This document shows, in pieces, positions 42,745-52,399 of a stretch of 64,000 nucleotides of DNA. Within the stretch, counting starts at the first letter, position 1; every line of letters starts with the position of its first letter. Made by a program: the position numbers and the translations under genes. Below the pieces are notes generated by a model. It saw only the letters and a list, made by a program, of their open reading frames with translations. It did not search any database and had not been told where the DNA came from. This DNA comes from DATKNA01 sp963786765 (GTDB taxonomy: Bacteria > Actinomycetota > Actinomycetes > Actinomycetales > Kineosporiaceae): positions 1-64,000 of the forward strand of contig CAWBAJ010000033.1 of NCBI GenBank assembly GCA_963786765.1, read 5' to 3'.

Positions 42745-43411
42745 GCGAGTCGTCCGTGCACCGCCCGGCTCCGTGCTGGTCCTGGCGTCGGCGTCGCCGG
42801 CCCGGCTGGCCACCCTGCGGGCCGCGGGGATCGACCCGGTGGTCCGGGTCTCCGGCGTCGACGAGGACGCGGTGGTGGCCCGGTACGGCGTCGCCGCCGC
42901 CGAGGACGTGGCGCTGCGTGCTGGCGCGGGCCAAGGCCGAGGACGTCGCCGGCGGCGTGGACGAGGCCGGGCGTGGTCGCTCGGCTGCGACTCGGTGCTC
43001 GAGCTCGACGGCGAGGTGCACGGCAAGCCGGCCGACGCGCAGGCCGCGCGAGCGCTGGCGGCGGATGCGCGGCCGCTCCGGGGTGCTGCACACCGGCCAC
43101 TGGTTGATCGACATGCGGGCCGACGCGGACGGCGGCAGCGGCGCGACCCTCGGCGCCGTGTCGTCGACGACGGTGCACTTCGCCGGCATCGACCGACGCC
43201 GAGATCGACGCCTACGTGGCGACCGGCGAACCACTCGCCGTGGCCGGGGCCTTCACGCTCGACGGGCTGGGCGGGGCGTACGTCCGCGGGATCGAGGGCG
43301 ACCACCACAGCGTCGTCGGCCTCTCGCTGCCGTTGCTGCGGGATCTGCTGGCCGAGGCGGGCGTGACCTGGCACAGCCTCTGGCGGAGCCCGCCGGCGCC
43401 GCCCGCAGTGA
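42741..43411 (+). CDS. maf: Maf family nucleoside-triphosphate pyrophosphatase (frameshifted)
   Basis: House-cleaning enzyme that hydrolyses non-canonical nucleoside triphosphates. Pieces read LVLASASPARLATLRAAGID, VVRVSGVDEDAVVARYG, VLARAKAEDVA, SLGCDSVLELDGEVHGKP and, at the end, GEPLAVAGAFTLDGLGGAYV and RGIEGDHHSVVGLSLPLLRD, all Maf motifs. Three or more indels separate them (near 42.92, 43.0-43.07 and 43.19 kb). The corrected length, about 223 residues, equals that of Rv3282, which also lies downstream of accD5-accE5. ATG 42741 overlaps the DUF885 stop; the end at 43411 overlaps the next GTG. Confidence 0.85.
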
Positions 43412-45524
43412 CGGACCGCGCTCGCGCTGGTCGCCGGGGCCGCCGCCGTCGCCTGCGCGGCGGCCGCCGTCGCCCGGCGCACCAGCCGCCCCGCGCTCGC
43501 CGGATGGGCACTGCTGGCCCTGGCGTTGCTGCTGCTCGGGGCCGCCGTGCGGGGGGCACGTCCGCCGGGACGGCGCGGGCGGCCGTGGTCGCCGTGCCGC
43601 CGGCGGCTGTGCTGTCCTCAGGGCTGGGAGTTCTGCTGCTGCACCGTCGTCCCCCGCGATGGTTGCCGGAGCGACGCTGGGACGCCGGGATCGTGCTGCT
43701 CGGATCGGCTGCGACGGCGAGCGCGCTGTTGACCGCACCGCCGCCGTGGCCCGGGCTGCCCGCGCCGGCGTGGCTCGCAGCCCCGGCCTGTCTGGCGCTG
43801 GCCGCAGCGGCCCTCGCGGCCCCGCGTTCGCAGCCGGTCGTGTGGTGGGCCGCGGGCGGGCTGCTCGTGGTGGCGATCGGCCTCGCAGCCGGGCCGGAAA
43901 GGGCGATCGGCGCCCTGCTCACCGGGGCCGGGTTCGCGCTGGTCGGCGCGGGGGCCCTCACCCAGGTGCTGCCGGGCCTCTCCCCGGCGAGGGGCGGCGC
44001 CGGCGTCCTTGCCGAGCGGCGCCGGGCCGGCGTCCCTACCGGGCTCTCGCCCCGCGGGCTGTCGTGGGCCGGCAGCGCCGCTGCGCTGGTGGTCGTCGGC
44101 GCGGACGTCGCCGGGGCCGCCGTTCCCCGGGGCGCTGCGGTCCTCGCCTGGGCCGCGCTCGCCCTGGTGCTGACGCGCAGCGCCGTCGCCTTCCTCTCCT
44201 CGAGGGGCGCCGGGGACGACGAGCTCACCGACCGGCTCACCGGCCTCGCCAGCCGGGCGGCGATCAGCGAGGCACTGGCCACCGAGGCGCAACCGCCCGC
44301 AGCCAGGACGACGGCTGGACGGTCGGACCGACCAGGTCGCCCTGCTGCTCGCCGACATCGACGGCTTCGAACGGATCAACGTCGCCCTCGGTCGGGAGGC
44401 GGGCGACGCCGTGCTCACGGAAGTCGGCGCCCGGCTGCAGGGCGTGCTGAGGGCGCCGCAGCTGCTGGCGCGGCTCGGCGGCGACGAGTTCGCCGTCCTG
44501 TTGCCCGGCGCGGGTCCCGAGCCCGCGACGCGGGTCGCGACGGCGCTGCGGGAGGCGCTCACCCTGCCGCTGGACGTCGACGGCGGACGGCTGTCCGTGC
44601 AGGCGACGGTGGGGATCGCGACCTGCGTGCTCCCGCGTGGCCGTCCCGAGGACCTGCTGCGACAGGCGGACGCCGCCGTGCACCGCGCCAAGTCGACCGG
44701 CAGCGGGATCGCGGTCTACGACGCCGAGCGGGACGGCGCCGGGCCCCTGCGGCTGCGCCGGGTCGACGAGCTGCGCTCCGCGGTGGAGCGGGGCGATCTC
44801 GTCGTGCACCTGCAGCCGCAGGTCGAGCTGGCGTTCGGCCGGGTGGCCGGGTGCGAGGCCCTGGCCCGCTGGCGGCACCCGCACGACGGCGTGCTCCTGC
44901 CGGACGCGTTCCTCCCGCTGGCGGCGCACACGGGGTTGATGCGGCCCGTTGCCGCCGTCGTCCTCGACCGGCCCTCGAGGCCTGCGCCCGTGGTGGCCGC
45001 GCCACCGGTTGCCGGTGAGCGTGAACCTGACCGCCGACGACCTGCTCGACCCCGGGCTCACCGACCGGATCGCCGCGACCCTCGAACGCCATGCGCTTCC
45101 CGGGGCGGCCCTGCGCGTCGAGCTCACCGAGGAGGCGCTCGTCTCCGACCCCAAAGCCGCGGCCGCGTTGCTGCAAGGCTGGCGCGCCCTGGGGGTCGGC
45201 GTCGCCCTCGACGACTTCGGCACCGGCTACTCCTCGCTCGCCTACCTGCGGGAGCTGCCGTTCGACGAGCTCAAGCTCGACCGGGTCTTCGGGGCGGACC
45301 TGCGGCGCCGGACGACGCTCACGATCGTGGCCCACACCGTGGCGATGGCGCACGGCCTCGGCCTGCGCGTGGTCGCCGAAGGGGTCGAGGACGAGGCGAC
45401 GGCCCGGACCCTCGCCGACCTCGGCTGCGACCTGGGGCAGGGCCATGCGTTCGGCGCGGCCATGGCCCCGGCCGAGTTCCTGGCTTTGCTCTCCGTGGCG
45501 ATTGATCGCGCCCGGCTGGCCTAG
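43408..45524 (+). CDS. Membrane GGDEF-EAL protein for cyclic di-GMP turnover (frameshifted)
   Basis: About 700 residues. The N-terminal third has several membrane helices (GAAVVAVPPAAVLSSGLGVLL-like stretches, AALVVVGADVAGAAVPRGAA). A GGDEF domain follows with LLADIDGFERINVALG and the intact motif LARLGGDEFAVLLPG; no RxxD inhibitory site precedes it. The EAL domain has CEALARWRHP, VSVNLTADDLLDP, VELTEEALVSD, ALDDFGTGYSSLAYLRELP, LKLDRVF and VVAEGVEDEATA, so the catalytic glutamates, aspartates and lysine are kept. Indels lie near 43.42, 43.56, 44.31 and 44.98 kb. GTG 43408 overlaps the maf stop. Confidence 0.85.
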
Positions 45525-45527
45525 CGT
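45522..45527 (+). promoter_or_regulatory. -10 element TAGCGT of the YncE-like gene
   Basis: TAGCGT, 7 nt before ATG 45535. It includes the last base pair of the upstream stop codon. Leaderless layout. Confidence 0.5.
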
Positions 45528-45534
45528 GAAAGCC

Positions 45535-46838
45535 ATGCCTGTCGGAGCGCGTCGTGCCCGGCCGCGGCGCCTCGCCGCACTGCTGGCGCCCGTTCTGGTG
45601 GCGGGGTGCTCCGCCGGCCCCCGGGAGACGGGCCCCCGGGCGGCCGGGTCCGGCCCGACGGCCCCGGCGTCGGCCACTCCCACCCCTGCGCGGTCGGTCC
45701 GCCGGCGGGGTCCTCGACCGGGTCCACGGGCGTCCAGGCAGCGGACGTCTACGGGCAGGCCGGCGCCGGGATGCTGACCGCGGTGACTCGCGCGGCCAGG
45801 CCCCTCGTCTACGTCCCGGACACCATGAGCAATCGCGTCGACGTCATCGACCCGCGCTCGTACAGGATCATCCGCACGCTTCCCGGTCGCCGGCGCTGCC
45901 GCAGCACGTCGTCCCGTCCTGGGACCTGAAGACGTCCTGTGGGTGAACGACAACCAGGGCAACGCGCTGACCCCGATCGACCCGGTGACCGGACGGCCCG
46001 GGACGCCGGTGTCCCGTCGACGACCCGTACAACCTGTACTTCACCCCGGACGGCAGGCACGCGATGGTGATGGCCGAGCGCGCTGCGGCGCATCGACTTC
46101 CGCGACCCGCACACGATGGAAGCTGCCGAGCACTCGCTGAAGGTGCCGTGCAAGCGGGGTCAACCACGCGGACTTCACGGCCGACCTGCACGACGCTTCG
46201 TGGCGAGCTGCGAGTTCAGCGGGCAAGCTGCTCGTCGTCACCTGCGGACGGCAGCAGGGGTCGGCAAGGTCATCGACCTGAACAACATCAGCACACCGCC
46301 GGCGCCGACCGACTGCGATGTCGGCATGCCAGCCACGGGCGGCCCGGCGTCGATGCTCGAGCACCGGGGCGAGCGCCGATGCCCAGGACGTCCGCCTCGT
46401 CGCCCGACGGCCGGACGTTCGTGGTGGCGGACATGCTGCGCAACGGGCTCTGGCTGGTCGACGCGCGACGTTCGCCGTCACCCGGTTCCTGCACACCGGG
46501 AAGGGCGCGCACGGCATCTACCCGAGCCGGGACGCCTCGGTGCTCTACGTCTCGCAACCGGGACGCCGGCACCGATCGTCGGTGGTCGACGCCGCGACGC
46601 TGACCCGTCCGGACGACATGGACGATCCCCGGCGGGGGGTCGCCGGACATGGGCGGCGTGACCGCGGACGGGAGCCGGCTCTGGCTGTCGGGACGGACCA
46701 CAGCGAGTGTCTACGTCTTTGCCACGGCGACCGGGCGCCTGCTGAAGCGCGATCAAGGTCGGCGCCGGTCCGCACGGCCTGTGCGTCTGGCCGCAGCCGG
46801 GCCGGTTCAGCCTGGGGCACACCGGGAACATGCGCTGA
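45535..46838 (+). CDS. YncE-like beta-propeller lipoprotein (many frameshifts)
   Basis: Exported protein of about 430 residues. The N-terminus has a basic stretch and a lipobox (LLAPVLVAGCSAGP). The rest is a YVTN/YncE-type propeller, read from short pieces in all three frames: RPLVYVPDTMSNRVDVIDPR, SYRIIRTLP, VPSWDLKTLWVNDNQGNALT, DDPYNLYFTPDGRHAMVMAE, KVIDLNNISTPPAPTDCDVG, SPDGRTFVVADMLRNGLWLV, TGKGAHGIYPSRDASVLYVS, GVTADGSRLWLSGRTTASVY and VWPQPGRFSLGHTGNMR at the end. Seven or more indels occur in 1.3 kb, the densest in the window. The pieces keep their order, so the gene is probably intact in the cell. Role unknown. Confidence 0.75.
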
Positions 46839-46855
46839 CTCCCCTTCCCAGCGAC

Positions 46856-46900
46856 GATCAAGGAAGTTTTGGGGATCAAGGAAGTTTTGGGGATCAAGGG
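46856..46900. repeat. 18-bp AT-rich tandem array, 2.5 copies
   Basis: Unit GATCAAGGAAGTTTTGGG at 46856 and 46874, with a partial at 46892. It lies between two convergent genes and is markedly richer in A and T than its surroundings. Confidence 0.9.
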
Positions 46901-46950
46901 ACGCCGATCAGCGGTGCCGGGACCGAGGATCGGTGCTCGACGCCGACACT

Positions 46951-47097
46951 TCAGGGCGGCAAGCCGGCGGTCACGCCACTGCCGCAGGGCTCCCTGCCCG
47001 GGGCGCCGTCGTCCCGCGCCAGGGCGAGGACGGCGAGCAGCGCCGCGACATGCGCCTCGTCGTCGCCGGGCCGTTCCTCGCCGGCGTCGCCCGTCAT
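46951..47097 (-). CDS. Possible small carboxylase-associated protein (epsilon-like)
   Basis: 48 residues; ATG 47097 overlaps the stop of the carboxylase beta gene by 4 nt (ATGA), like accD5-accE5. The middle (AHVAALLAVLALARDDGAP) resembles the helical core of carboxylase epsilon subunits, but the Trp-rich end is missing. It may be a short epsilon-like subunit, a remnant, or chance. Confidence 0.35.
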   Translation of the reverse strand: MTGDAGEERPGDDEAHVAALLAVLALARDDGAPGREPCGSGVTAGLPP

Positions 47098-48651
47098 ACC
47101 GGGGGCACCCCGTGCCGGCGGTCGCTGAACCTGCGCTCCCGGCCCGACGCGTACGTCAGCCGTAGGACGACCTCGCGCCGCAGCTCGGCCGGCTCGATCA
47201 CGGCGTCGACGACGAGGTCGGAGGCGAGGCGCAGGAGGTCGACGTCTTCTTCGTACTCGGCGCGCCGGGCGGCGACGAACGCCGCGCGCTCGTCGGCGTC
47301 CGCGATCGCAGAGATCTTGTTCGCGAACACGGCGTTGACCGCGGGTTCGGGGCCCATCACGGCGATCCGCGCTGTGGGCAGGGCGAGCGTCGCATCCGGC
47401 CCGAACCCGGGACCCGCCATGGCATACAGGCCGGCGCCGTACGCCTTGCGCATCACCACGCACACCTGCGGGACGGTGGCCTCGGCGACCGCGGTGATCA
47501 TCTTGGCGCCGTGCCGGATGATCCCCTGCCGTTCGACCTCGCTGCCGATCATGAACCCCGGAACGTCGGACAGGTAGACCAACGGCAGGTTGAACGCGTC
47601 GCACAGCCAGATGAAGCGGGCGGCCTTGTCCGCCGAGTCGGTGAAGAGCACCCCGCCGCGCACCGCGCTGTTGTTCGCCAGGACGCCGACCGGCCGCCCC
47701 TCCAGCCGGCCGAAGCCGACCACCAGCTCGGCCGCGAACAGGGGCTTGACCTCGAAGAACGATCCATCGTCGACGAGCGCGTCGATCGCCTCGTGGACGT
47801 CGAACGGCACGGACTCCCGGGCCGGCACGAGGTCGGAGTCGAAGCCGCGGGCGGGGGGCTCCGGCGGGTAGTCGGGCGGTGTCTCGCGCCAGCACGTGGG
47901 CAGGTAGGAGAAGAACAGGCGGGCCTGCTCGATGGCGTCCGCGTCGTCGGCCGCGAGGTTGTCCCCGCAGCCGGACACGGTGCAGTGCATCCGCGCGCCC
48001 CCCATCTCCTCCAGGGTGACGTGCTCCCCCACCACCATCTCGGCCATCCGGGGGCTGCCGAGGTACATGCTTGCGTTGCCCTCGACCATGAAGACGACGT
48101 CGCAGAACGCGGGAATGTACGCGCCGCCCGCAGCCGACGGACCGAACAGGCAGCAGATCTGCGGCACGCGGCCGGAGAGGGCGACCTGGTTGTGGAAGAT
48201 CCGGCCGGCGCCGCGCCGCCCCGGGAAAAGGTCGACCTGATCGGTGATGCGGGCGCCGGCGGAGTCGATGAGCCAGAAGATCGGCAGCTCCTCGCGTAGT
48301 GCGGCCTCCGTCGCGCGGACGATCTTCTCGACCGTGCGCGCGCCCCACGACCCGGCCTTCACGGTCGGGTCGTTCGCCACGACGATCGCGGGCCGGCCGT
48401 CGACGGTGCCCCGCCCCGTGACGACGCCGTCCGCGGGCAGGTGCGCGAGGGCGTTCGCGAGCTGGCCGTCCTCCACGAAGGAGCCCTCGTCGAGGAGCAA
48501 ACCGATTCGCTCGCGGACGCGGTAGCTTCCCCTGGCCGGCCAGCTTCGCCGCACCGGCCTCGGACGGCGTCAGCGTCGCCTCGCGGGCCCGGCGCAGGTG
48601 CTCGGCGTGCGCGACCTCGTCCGCGCTGGCGGCCATCGGGGGCGTCGTCAT
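47094..48651 (-). CDS. Acyl-CoA carboxylase beta subunit, AccD1/methylcrotonyl-CoA type (one frameshift)
   Basis: Carboxyltransferase, distinct from AccD5. The start MTTPPMAASADEVAHAEHLR leads into AGAAKLAGQGK; one base too many near 48530 then shifts the frame to YRVRERIGLLLDEGSFVEDG. The remainder is intact: IFWLIDSAGARITDQVDLFP, CLFGPSAAGGAYIPAFCDVV, NASMYLGSPRMAEMVVGEHV, LEEMGGARMHCTVSGCGDNL, VGVLANNSAVRGGVLFTDSA, and VVMRKAYGAGLYAMAGPGFG. GxGDxLA and MGSPRM-type residues are typical of methylcrotonyl- or geranyl-type carboxylases of leucine breakdown. It is next to an isovaleryl-CoA-dehydrogenase-like gene and a LiuR-like regulator, which supports that role. A biotin-bearing alpha subunit is not adjacent. 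Confidence 0.85.
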
Positions 48652-48676
48652 GGGATCAGTCAACTACGCGGACGGG

Positions 48677-49865
48677 TCAGGCCACCGGCAGGCCGAGCCC
48701 GCGGGCGATGACCATGCGCTGGACCTCGCTGGTGCCTTCGCCGATCTCGAGGATCTTCGCGTCCCGGTAGAAGCGGGCGACCGCGTGGATCCCGACGGAC
48801 TCCTCGATGAAGCCGGCGCCCGCCGAAGACCTGCGTCGCGAGCCGGGTGGCGTCGACGGCGGCGGTCGAGGCGTGCAGCTTGGCGATCGCGGCGGCCTGC
48901 TTCACCTCGGCTGCGGCGCGGCGCCCCGCAGCCTGCTCGTCGCGCAGCCATGCCGCCTTGTAGGTGAGGAGCCGGGCAGCCTCGACCGCGACGGCGAGGT
49001 CGGCGATCGGGAAGGAGATTCCCTGGTTGACGCCGATCGGCCGGCGGAAGGCCTGCCGCGTACCCGCGTACTCCAGGCAGGCGTCGAGGCAGGCCTGGGC
49101 GAGGCCGACGGCGAGGGCGCTGATCGCGACGCGGCCGTCGTCCAAGATGGCGAGGAACTGTGAGAAGCCGCGGCCGCGCTCTCCGAGCAGGTGGTCGGCC
49201 GGCACCCGACAGTCCGCGAAGGACAGGCCGTGCGTGTCGGAGGCGTGCCAGCCGAGCTTCCGGTAGGCGGGCTCGACGGTGAAGCCCGGCGTCCCCGCCG
49301 GGATCATGATGGCGCTGACCTCGGGACGGCCGTCGGGCCGCTCACCGGTTCTGGCGGTCACCGTGACGACGCTGGTCATCGGCGTGCCGGAGTTCGTGAT
49401 GAACGCCTTCGCACCGTCGACCACCCAGCTGTCGCCGTCCAGCCGGGCTCGCGTCTTGGTCGCGCCGGCGTCCGACCCCGCCTCGGCCTCGGTTAGGCCG
49501 AAGGCAGCCAGCGCGCGGCCGGCAACGAGGTCGGGCAACCAAAGCGCCTTCTGGTCGGCACTGCCGAACGTGAGGATCGGGTTGATCCCCAGGCCGACGC
49601 CCGCCGAGAGCGTGATGCCGACGGACTGGTCGACCCGCCCGAGCTCCTCGATGGCGACGCACAGGCTGGTGAAGTCGGCGTCCGCACCGCCGAACTCCTC
49701 GGGGACGACGAGGCCGAACAATCCGAGGTCGCCCATCTTCGGCACCAGCTCGGCGGGGAAGCAGTGCTGCTCGTCCCATTCCTGCACGTACGGGGCGACC
49801 TCCGCGAGCGCGAAGTCGCGCACGACACGCCGGAAGTCCTCGTGCTCCTTGGACAGTTCGAACAC
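48677..49865 (-). CDS. Acyl-CoA dehydrogenase, isovaleryl-CoA type (one frameshift)
   Basis: About 396 residues, FAD enzyme. FELSKEHEDFRRVVRDFALA, VVPEEFGGADADFTSLCVAI, AAFGLTEAEAGSDAGATKTR, VDGAKAFITNSGTPMTSVVT, FRRPIGVNQGISFPIADLAV and ATQVFGG are in one frame; after an indel near 48825 the end reads FIEESVGIHAVARFYRDAKI and LEIGEGTSEVQRMVIARGLG with the catalytic Glu, stopping at 48677. The type matches FadE19/isovaleryl-CoA dehydrogenase. GTG 49865 has GAGGTGG about 9 nt upstream. It is divergent from a MerR gene with a dyad between them. Confidence 0.85.
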
Positions 49866-49899
49866 CGCGCACCCACCTCGACAGATCACTGCAACTGCT

Positions 49900-49919
49900 T
49901 TACCTTTACGTCAAGGTAA
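49900..49919. promoter_or_regulatory. MerR/LiuR-type operator between divergent genes
   Basis: TTACCTT-TACGTC-AAGGTAA, a perfect 7-bp inverted repeat with a 6-nt centre, 20 bp in all, the size expected for a MerR dyad. It lies in the gap between the acyl-CoA dehydrogenase and merR genes, so it could control both. Confidence 0.65.
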
Positions 49920-49942
49920 GCCGGACAGGCAGGGGCGCACAA

Positions 49943-50347
49943 GTGGACGGGTCGGACCACACCTGGACCATCGCCGAGCTGGCCGACGAGTTCGGCGTCA
50001 CCCACCGGACCATCCGGTTCTACGAGGACCGGGGGCTCGTGACGCCCGAACGCGTCGGGACCCGGCGCGTCTACCACCCGCGCGACCGGATCCGTCTCGC
50101 GCTGGTCCTGCGCGGCAAGCGGCTCGGGTTCGACCTCGCCGAGATCGCCCGGATCGTCGACATGTACGACCAGGCGCCCGGCGAGGAGGGGCAGCTGCGT
50201 TACCTGCTCGAACAGATCGAACGGCGCCGGGCCGAGCTCGAGCAGCGGCGCCGGGACATCGAGGTGACGCTCGCCGAGCTCGACGACGTCGAGCGCCGCT
50301 GCCGCGACGCCCTCTCGTCCACCATCGTCGGCTCGAAGACGCAGTAG
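49943..50347 (+). CDS. liuR: MerR-family regulator, LiuR-like
   Basis: 134 residues. The winged helix reads TWTIAELADEFGVTHRTIRF and YEDRGLVTPERVGTRRVYHP, then RDRIRLALVLRGKRLGFDLA; a coiled-coil dimer helix follows (EQIERRRAELEQRRRDIEVT). There are no C-terminal cysteines for metal or redox sensing. LiuR proteins repress or activate leucine and isovalerate degradation genes in bacteria; here the divergent genes are an isovaleryl-type dehydrogenase and a methylcrotonyl-type carboxylase. Start is GTG 49943. Confidence 0.82.
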   Translation: MDGSDHTWTIAELADEFGVTHRTIRFYEDRGLVTPERVGTRRVYHPRDRIRLALVLRGKRLGFDLAEIARIVDMYDQAPGEEGQLRYLLEQIERRRAELEQRRRDIEVTLAELDDVERRCRDALSSTIVGSKTQ

Positions 50348-50377
50348 GGCAGACATGTGCGTTCTCGCGGTGCATCC

Positions 50378-52399
50378 TCACGCCGCCTCGGATCGATTGT
50401 TGCGGGGGTGGTGGGCGGCGTTGCGGAGCGGGCGGCGTGCGGGGTGGACCCACCTCGGGGGTACGACCCAGGGGATGCCGTCGAGCATGCGGATCTCCCA
50501 TTCCTCGAGGTGCACTTCCGTGTGGTGCCGGCCGCAGACGAGCGCCAAGTTCTCGAGATCGGTCCGGCCGCCGCGTTGCCACCACTGCACGTGGTGGGCG
50601 TCGCAGGCGTCCCCGGGCACGAGGCAGCCGGGGATGACGCAGCCGCCGTCACGGGCCAGCAAGGCGGTCTTCTGGGCCGCAGTGGCGAGGCGCTGGCTAC
50701 GGCCGAGGTCGAGCAGGCTTCCGTTCGGGGCGAGCAGGGCGGCCCGGACGGTGGCATTGCAAGCGAGCAGTTCCAGGGTGGTGGCGTCGACCAGCCCGGC
50801 GTGCTCCACCCGCGCAGGCACGCCGGAGGGGGACAGAGCACGCGCCAGCCAACCCAGATCGTTCTGGCCGTCGCCGCGTTCCCGCCGGCGGTCACAGTTC
50901 TCAGTGGTGTTTTCATTGTCGGCCGGGGAGCTTTCTCCCGGGGGAGCCTGGCGGAGCGGGTCTTTACCGGATTCCGCCGGAGTCTCCCCCTCCGGTCCTC
51001 GAGTCGGCGACTGTTCTTGCGGCAGCCTTTCGCCAGTCGGTTCTTCTCGGAGTCGTCGGTCGGCTTGTTCTCCGCCCCGCCGGAAGCGGTTGGGGAAGCG
51101 GTCGCGCAGCCAGCCGTCGAAGTCGCCCTCCAGGTTGACCGGAAGGCCGCGGCTTCGCTGCGCCCAGGCGGCTGCAACATGTTCGATGCCGGCGACCAGG
51201 ACCAAATCGGCAGCCGGGTAAGGCGCGACCAGCGCCCCGGGTTCGCGGATCAGCACGGCCTCACCCTCGCCCGGCGGCGGCTCTTGCGGCGCATCCGGCG
51301 GCCCGCTCGGCGACGCGCTCGGCGACGCGCTCGGCGATGAAGGGGGCGCCGAAGCCGGGCTCGTCTGCCCGGTCTCGGGATCGCCGGCGTGCCAAGCCGC
51401 GTCGTCGCCGTCACCCCCGCCGGCGCCGTCACCAGCTTGAGGGCTGGCCGTGCTCGCACCGGCCGCCCCAGTGGGCAGGGTGATGCCGGTCTTGGTCAGG
51501 GCGAGGTTGAGGATGTCGGTCACCGCGTCCATCTGACGGGCGCCCAGGTCGCGCACATCGGGGACCTGGTGCTCCACCCCGTCGGCGTCGATGGCCTTGC
51601 CTGGCCTGGGTTCGGAGAACGCCGCCAGACCCCGCTTGAGCCGTAGCCCCTGGTCCGGACCGCAGGAGAACTTGCCCACCCACCTGCCGTCGGGCAGTTG
51701 CGACATGTGCAGGTACCGCTGTTCGTGCGCGCCCTTGGAGTCCGGCGGCTTCAACGTGGCCACGATCCGCTTCGCGATCGCCTCCAACTCCGTCACGGTG
51801 AATCGCCGGGCGTAATGCGCCAGCACCGCATCGACCACCAGGATCAGCCGGACCTGGGTGGTGAACGCGTCGCTGAGGCCTTCCAGAGCGATGCGCAGCT
51901 GGTCGGTGATGTCGTCGTCGTCGTCCGGGATCTGACAGCCCATCAGGACCTCGCGCACCGCCGAACCGAGCTCCTTGTGGGTGCGAACCGCGACTTCGAC
52001 GTGGGCAGTGGTGACGTCCCCGGCAGCGAAGGCAGCTCCGATCGCAGGCAGATCTCCGACCTCCGGGCGCAGCAGGCCCGCCCACAGCCCGTCCCTGCGC
52101 GCCACCCAGCGGCGCTGCCCGAGGGCGTGGCAAGCGAACACTGCCCCCGCCTCACCCAGCCTCGCTTTCGGGATCACGTCGTCCCGGGCATCCATCGCCG
52201 CCAACACCGCCAGTCTCGCCGAGGCGACCTGCGCTGCGAACCGCTCGAAGACCTCGCCCAGCGCCAGAACCTCCTCGGGGCGCAGGGCCGCGTGCCGCAC
52301 CGCCTGCAGCTCGCTCAGCGCGGCGGCAACGGCAGCAGCCGGCTCGGCAGCTGCCGACGGCAACACCGTCAGCAGCTCATCAATCCCCCGAACCCCCAT
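50378..52399 (-). CDS. DUF222-HNH endonuclease family protein (13E12-type)
   Basis: 673 residues. The N-terminal DUF222 region reads GEVFERFAAQVASARLAVLA, LGQRRWVARRDGLWAGLLRP and FTVTELEAIAKRIVATLKPP, then a long Pro-Ser-Glu linker with a 12-bp repeat. The C-terminal HNH domain reads RDGGCVIPGCLVPGDACDAH, HVQWWQRGGRTDLENLALVC and GRHHTEVHLEEW, with paired Cys and His residues for metal. Such genes occur in many copies in actinobacteria and are linked to mobile elements; no terminal repeats are seen here. A TAGGTT hexamer lies 6 nt before ATG 52399. Confidence 0.85.
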   Translation of the reverse strand: MGVRGIDELLTVLPSAAAEPAAAVAAALSELQAVRHAALRPEEVLALGEVFERFAAQVASARLAVLAAMDARDDVIPKARLGEAGAVFACHALGQRRWVARRDGLWAGLLRPEVGDLPAIGAAFAAGDVTTAHVEVAVRTHKELGSAVREVLMGCQIPDDDDDITDQLRIALEGLSDAFTTQVRLILVVDAVLAHYARRFTVTELEAIAKRIVATLKPPDSKGAHEQRYLHMSQLPDGRWVGKFSCGPDQGLRLKRGLAAFSEPRPGKAIDADGVEHQVPDVRDLGARQMDAVTDILNLALTKTGITLPTGAAGASTASPQAGDGAGGGDGDDAAWHAGDPETGQTSPASAPPSSPSASPSASPSGPPDAPQEPPPGEGEAVLIREPGALVAPYPAADLVLVAGIEHVAAAWAQRSRGLPVNLEGDFDGWLRDRFPNRFRRGGEQADRRLREEPTGERLPQEQSPTRGPEGETPAESGKDPLRQAPPGESSPADNENTTENCDRRRERGDGQNDLGWLARALSPSGVPARVEHAGLVDATTLELLACNATVRAALLAPNGSLLDLGRSQRLATAAQKTALLARDGGCVIPGCLVPGDACDAHHVQWWQRGGRTDLENLALVCGRHHTEVHLEEWEIRMLDGIPWVVPPRWVHPARRPLRNAAHHPRNNRSEAA
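51305..51340. repeat. 12-bp in-frame array, about 3 copies
   Basis: GCTCGGCGACGC at 51305 and 51317, with a changed third copy. It codes SPSASPSASP in the DUF222-HNH linker. Confidence 0.85.

Noticed and set aside
36518..46838. Programmed ribosomal frameshifting
   Set aside because: Breaks are too many, in unrelated genes, at positions without slippery sequences or consistent direction. Indel error is far simpler.
50378..52399. Mobile intron or insertion sequence carrying the HNH gene
   Set aside because: No terminal inverted repeats, target duplications, reverse transcriptase or transposase were seen around it.
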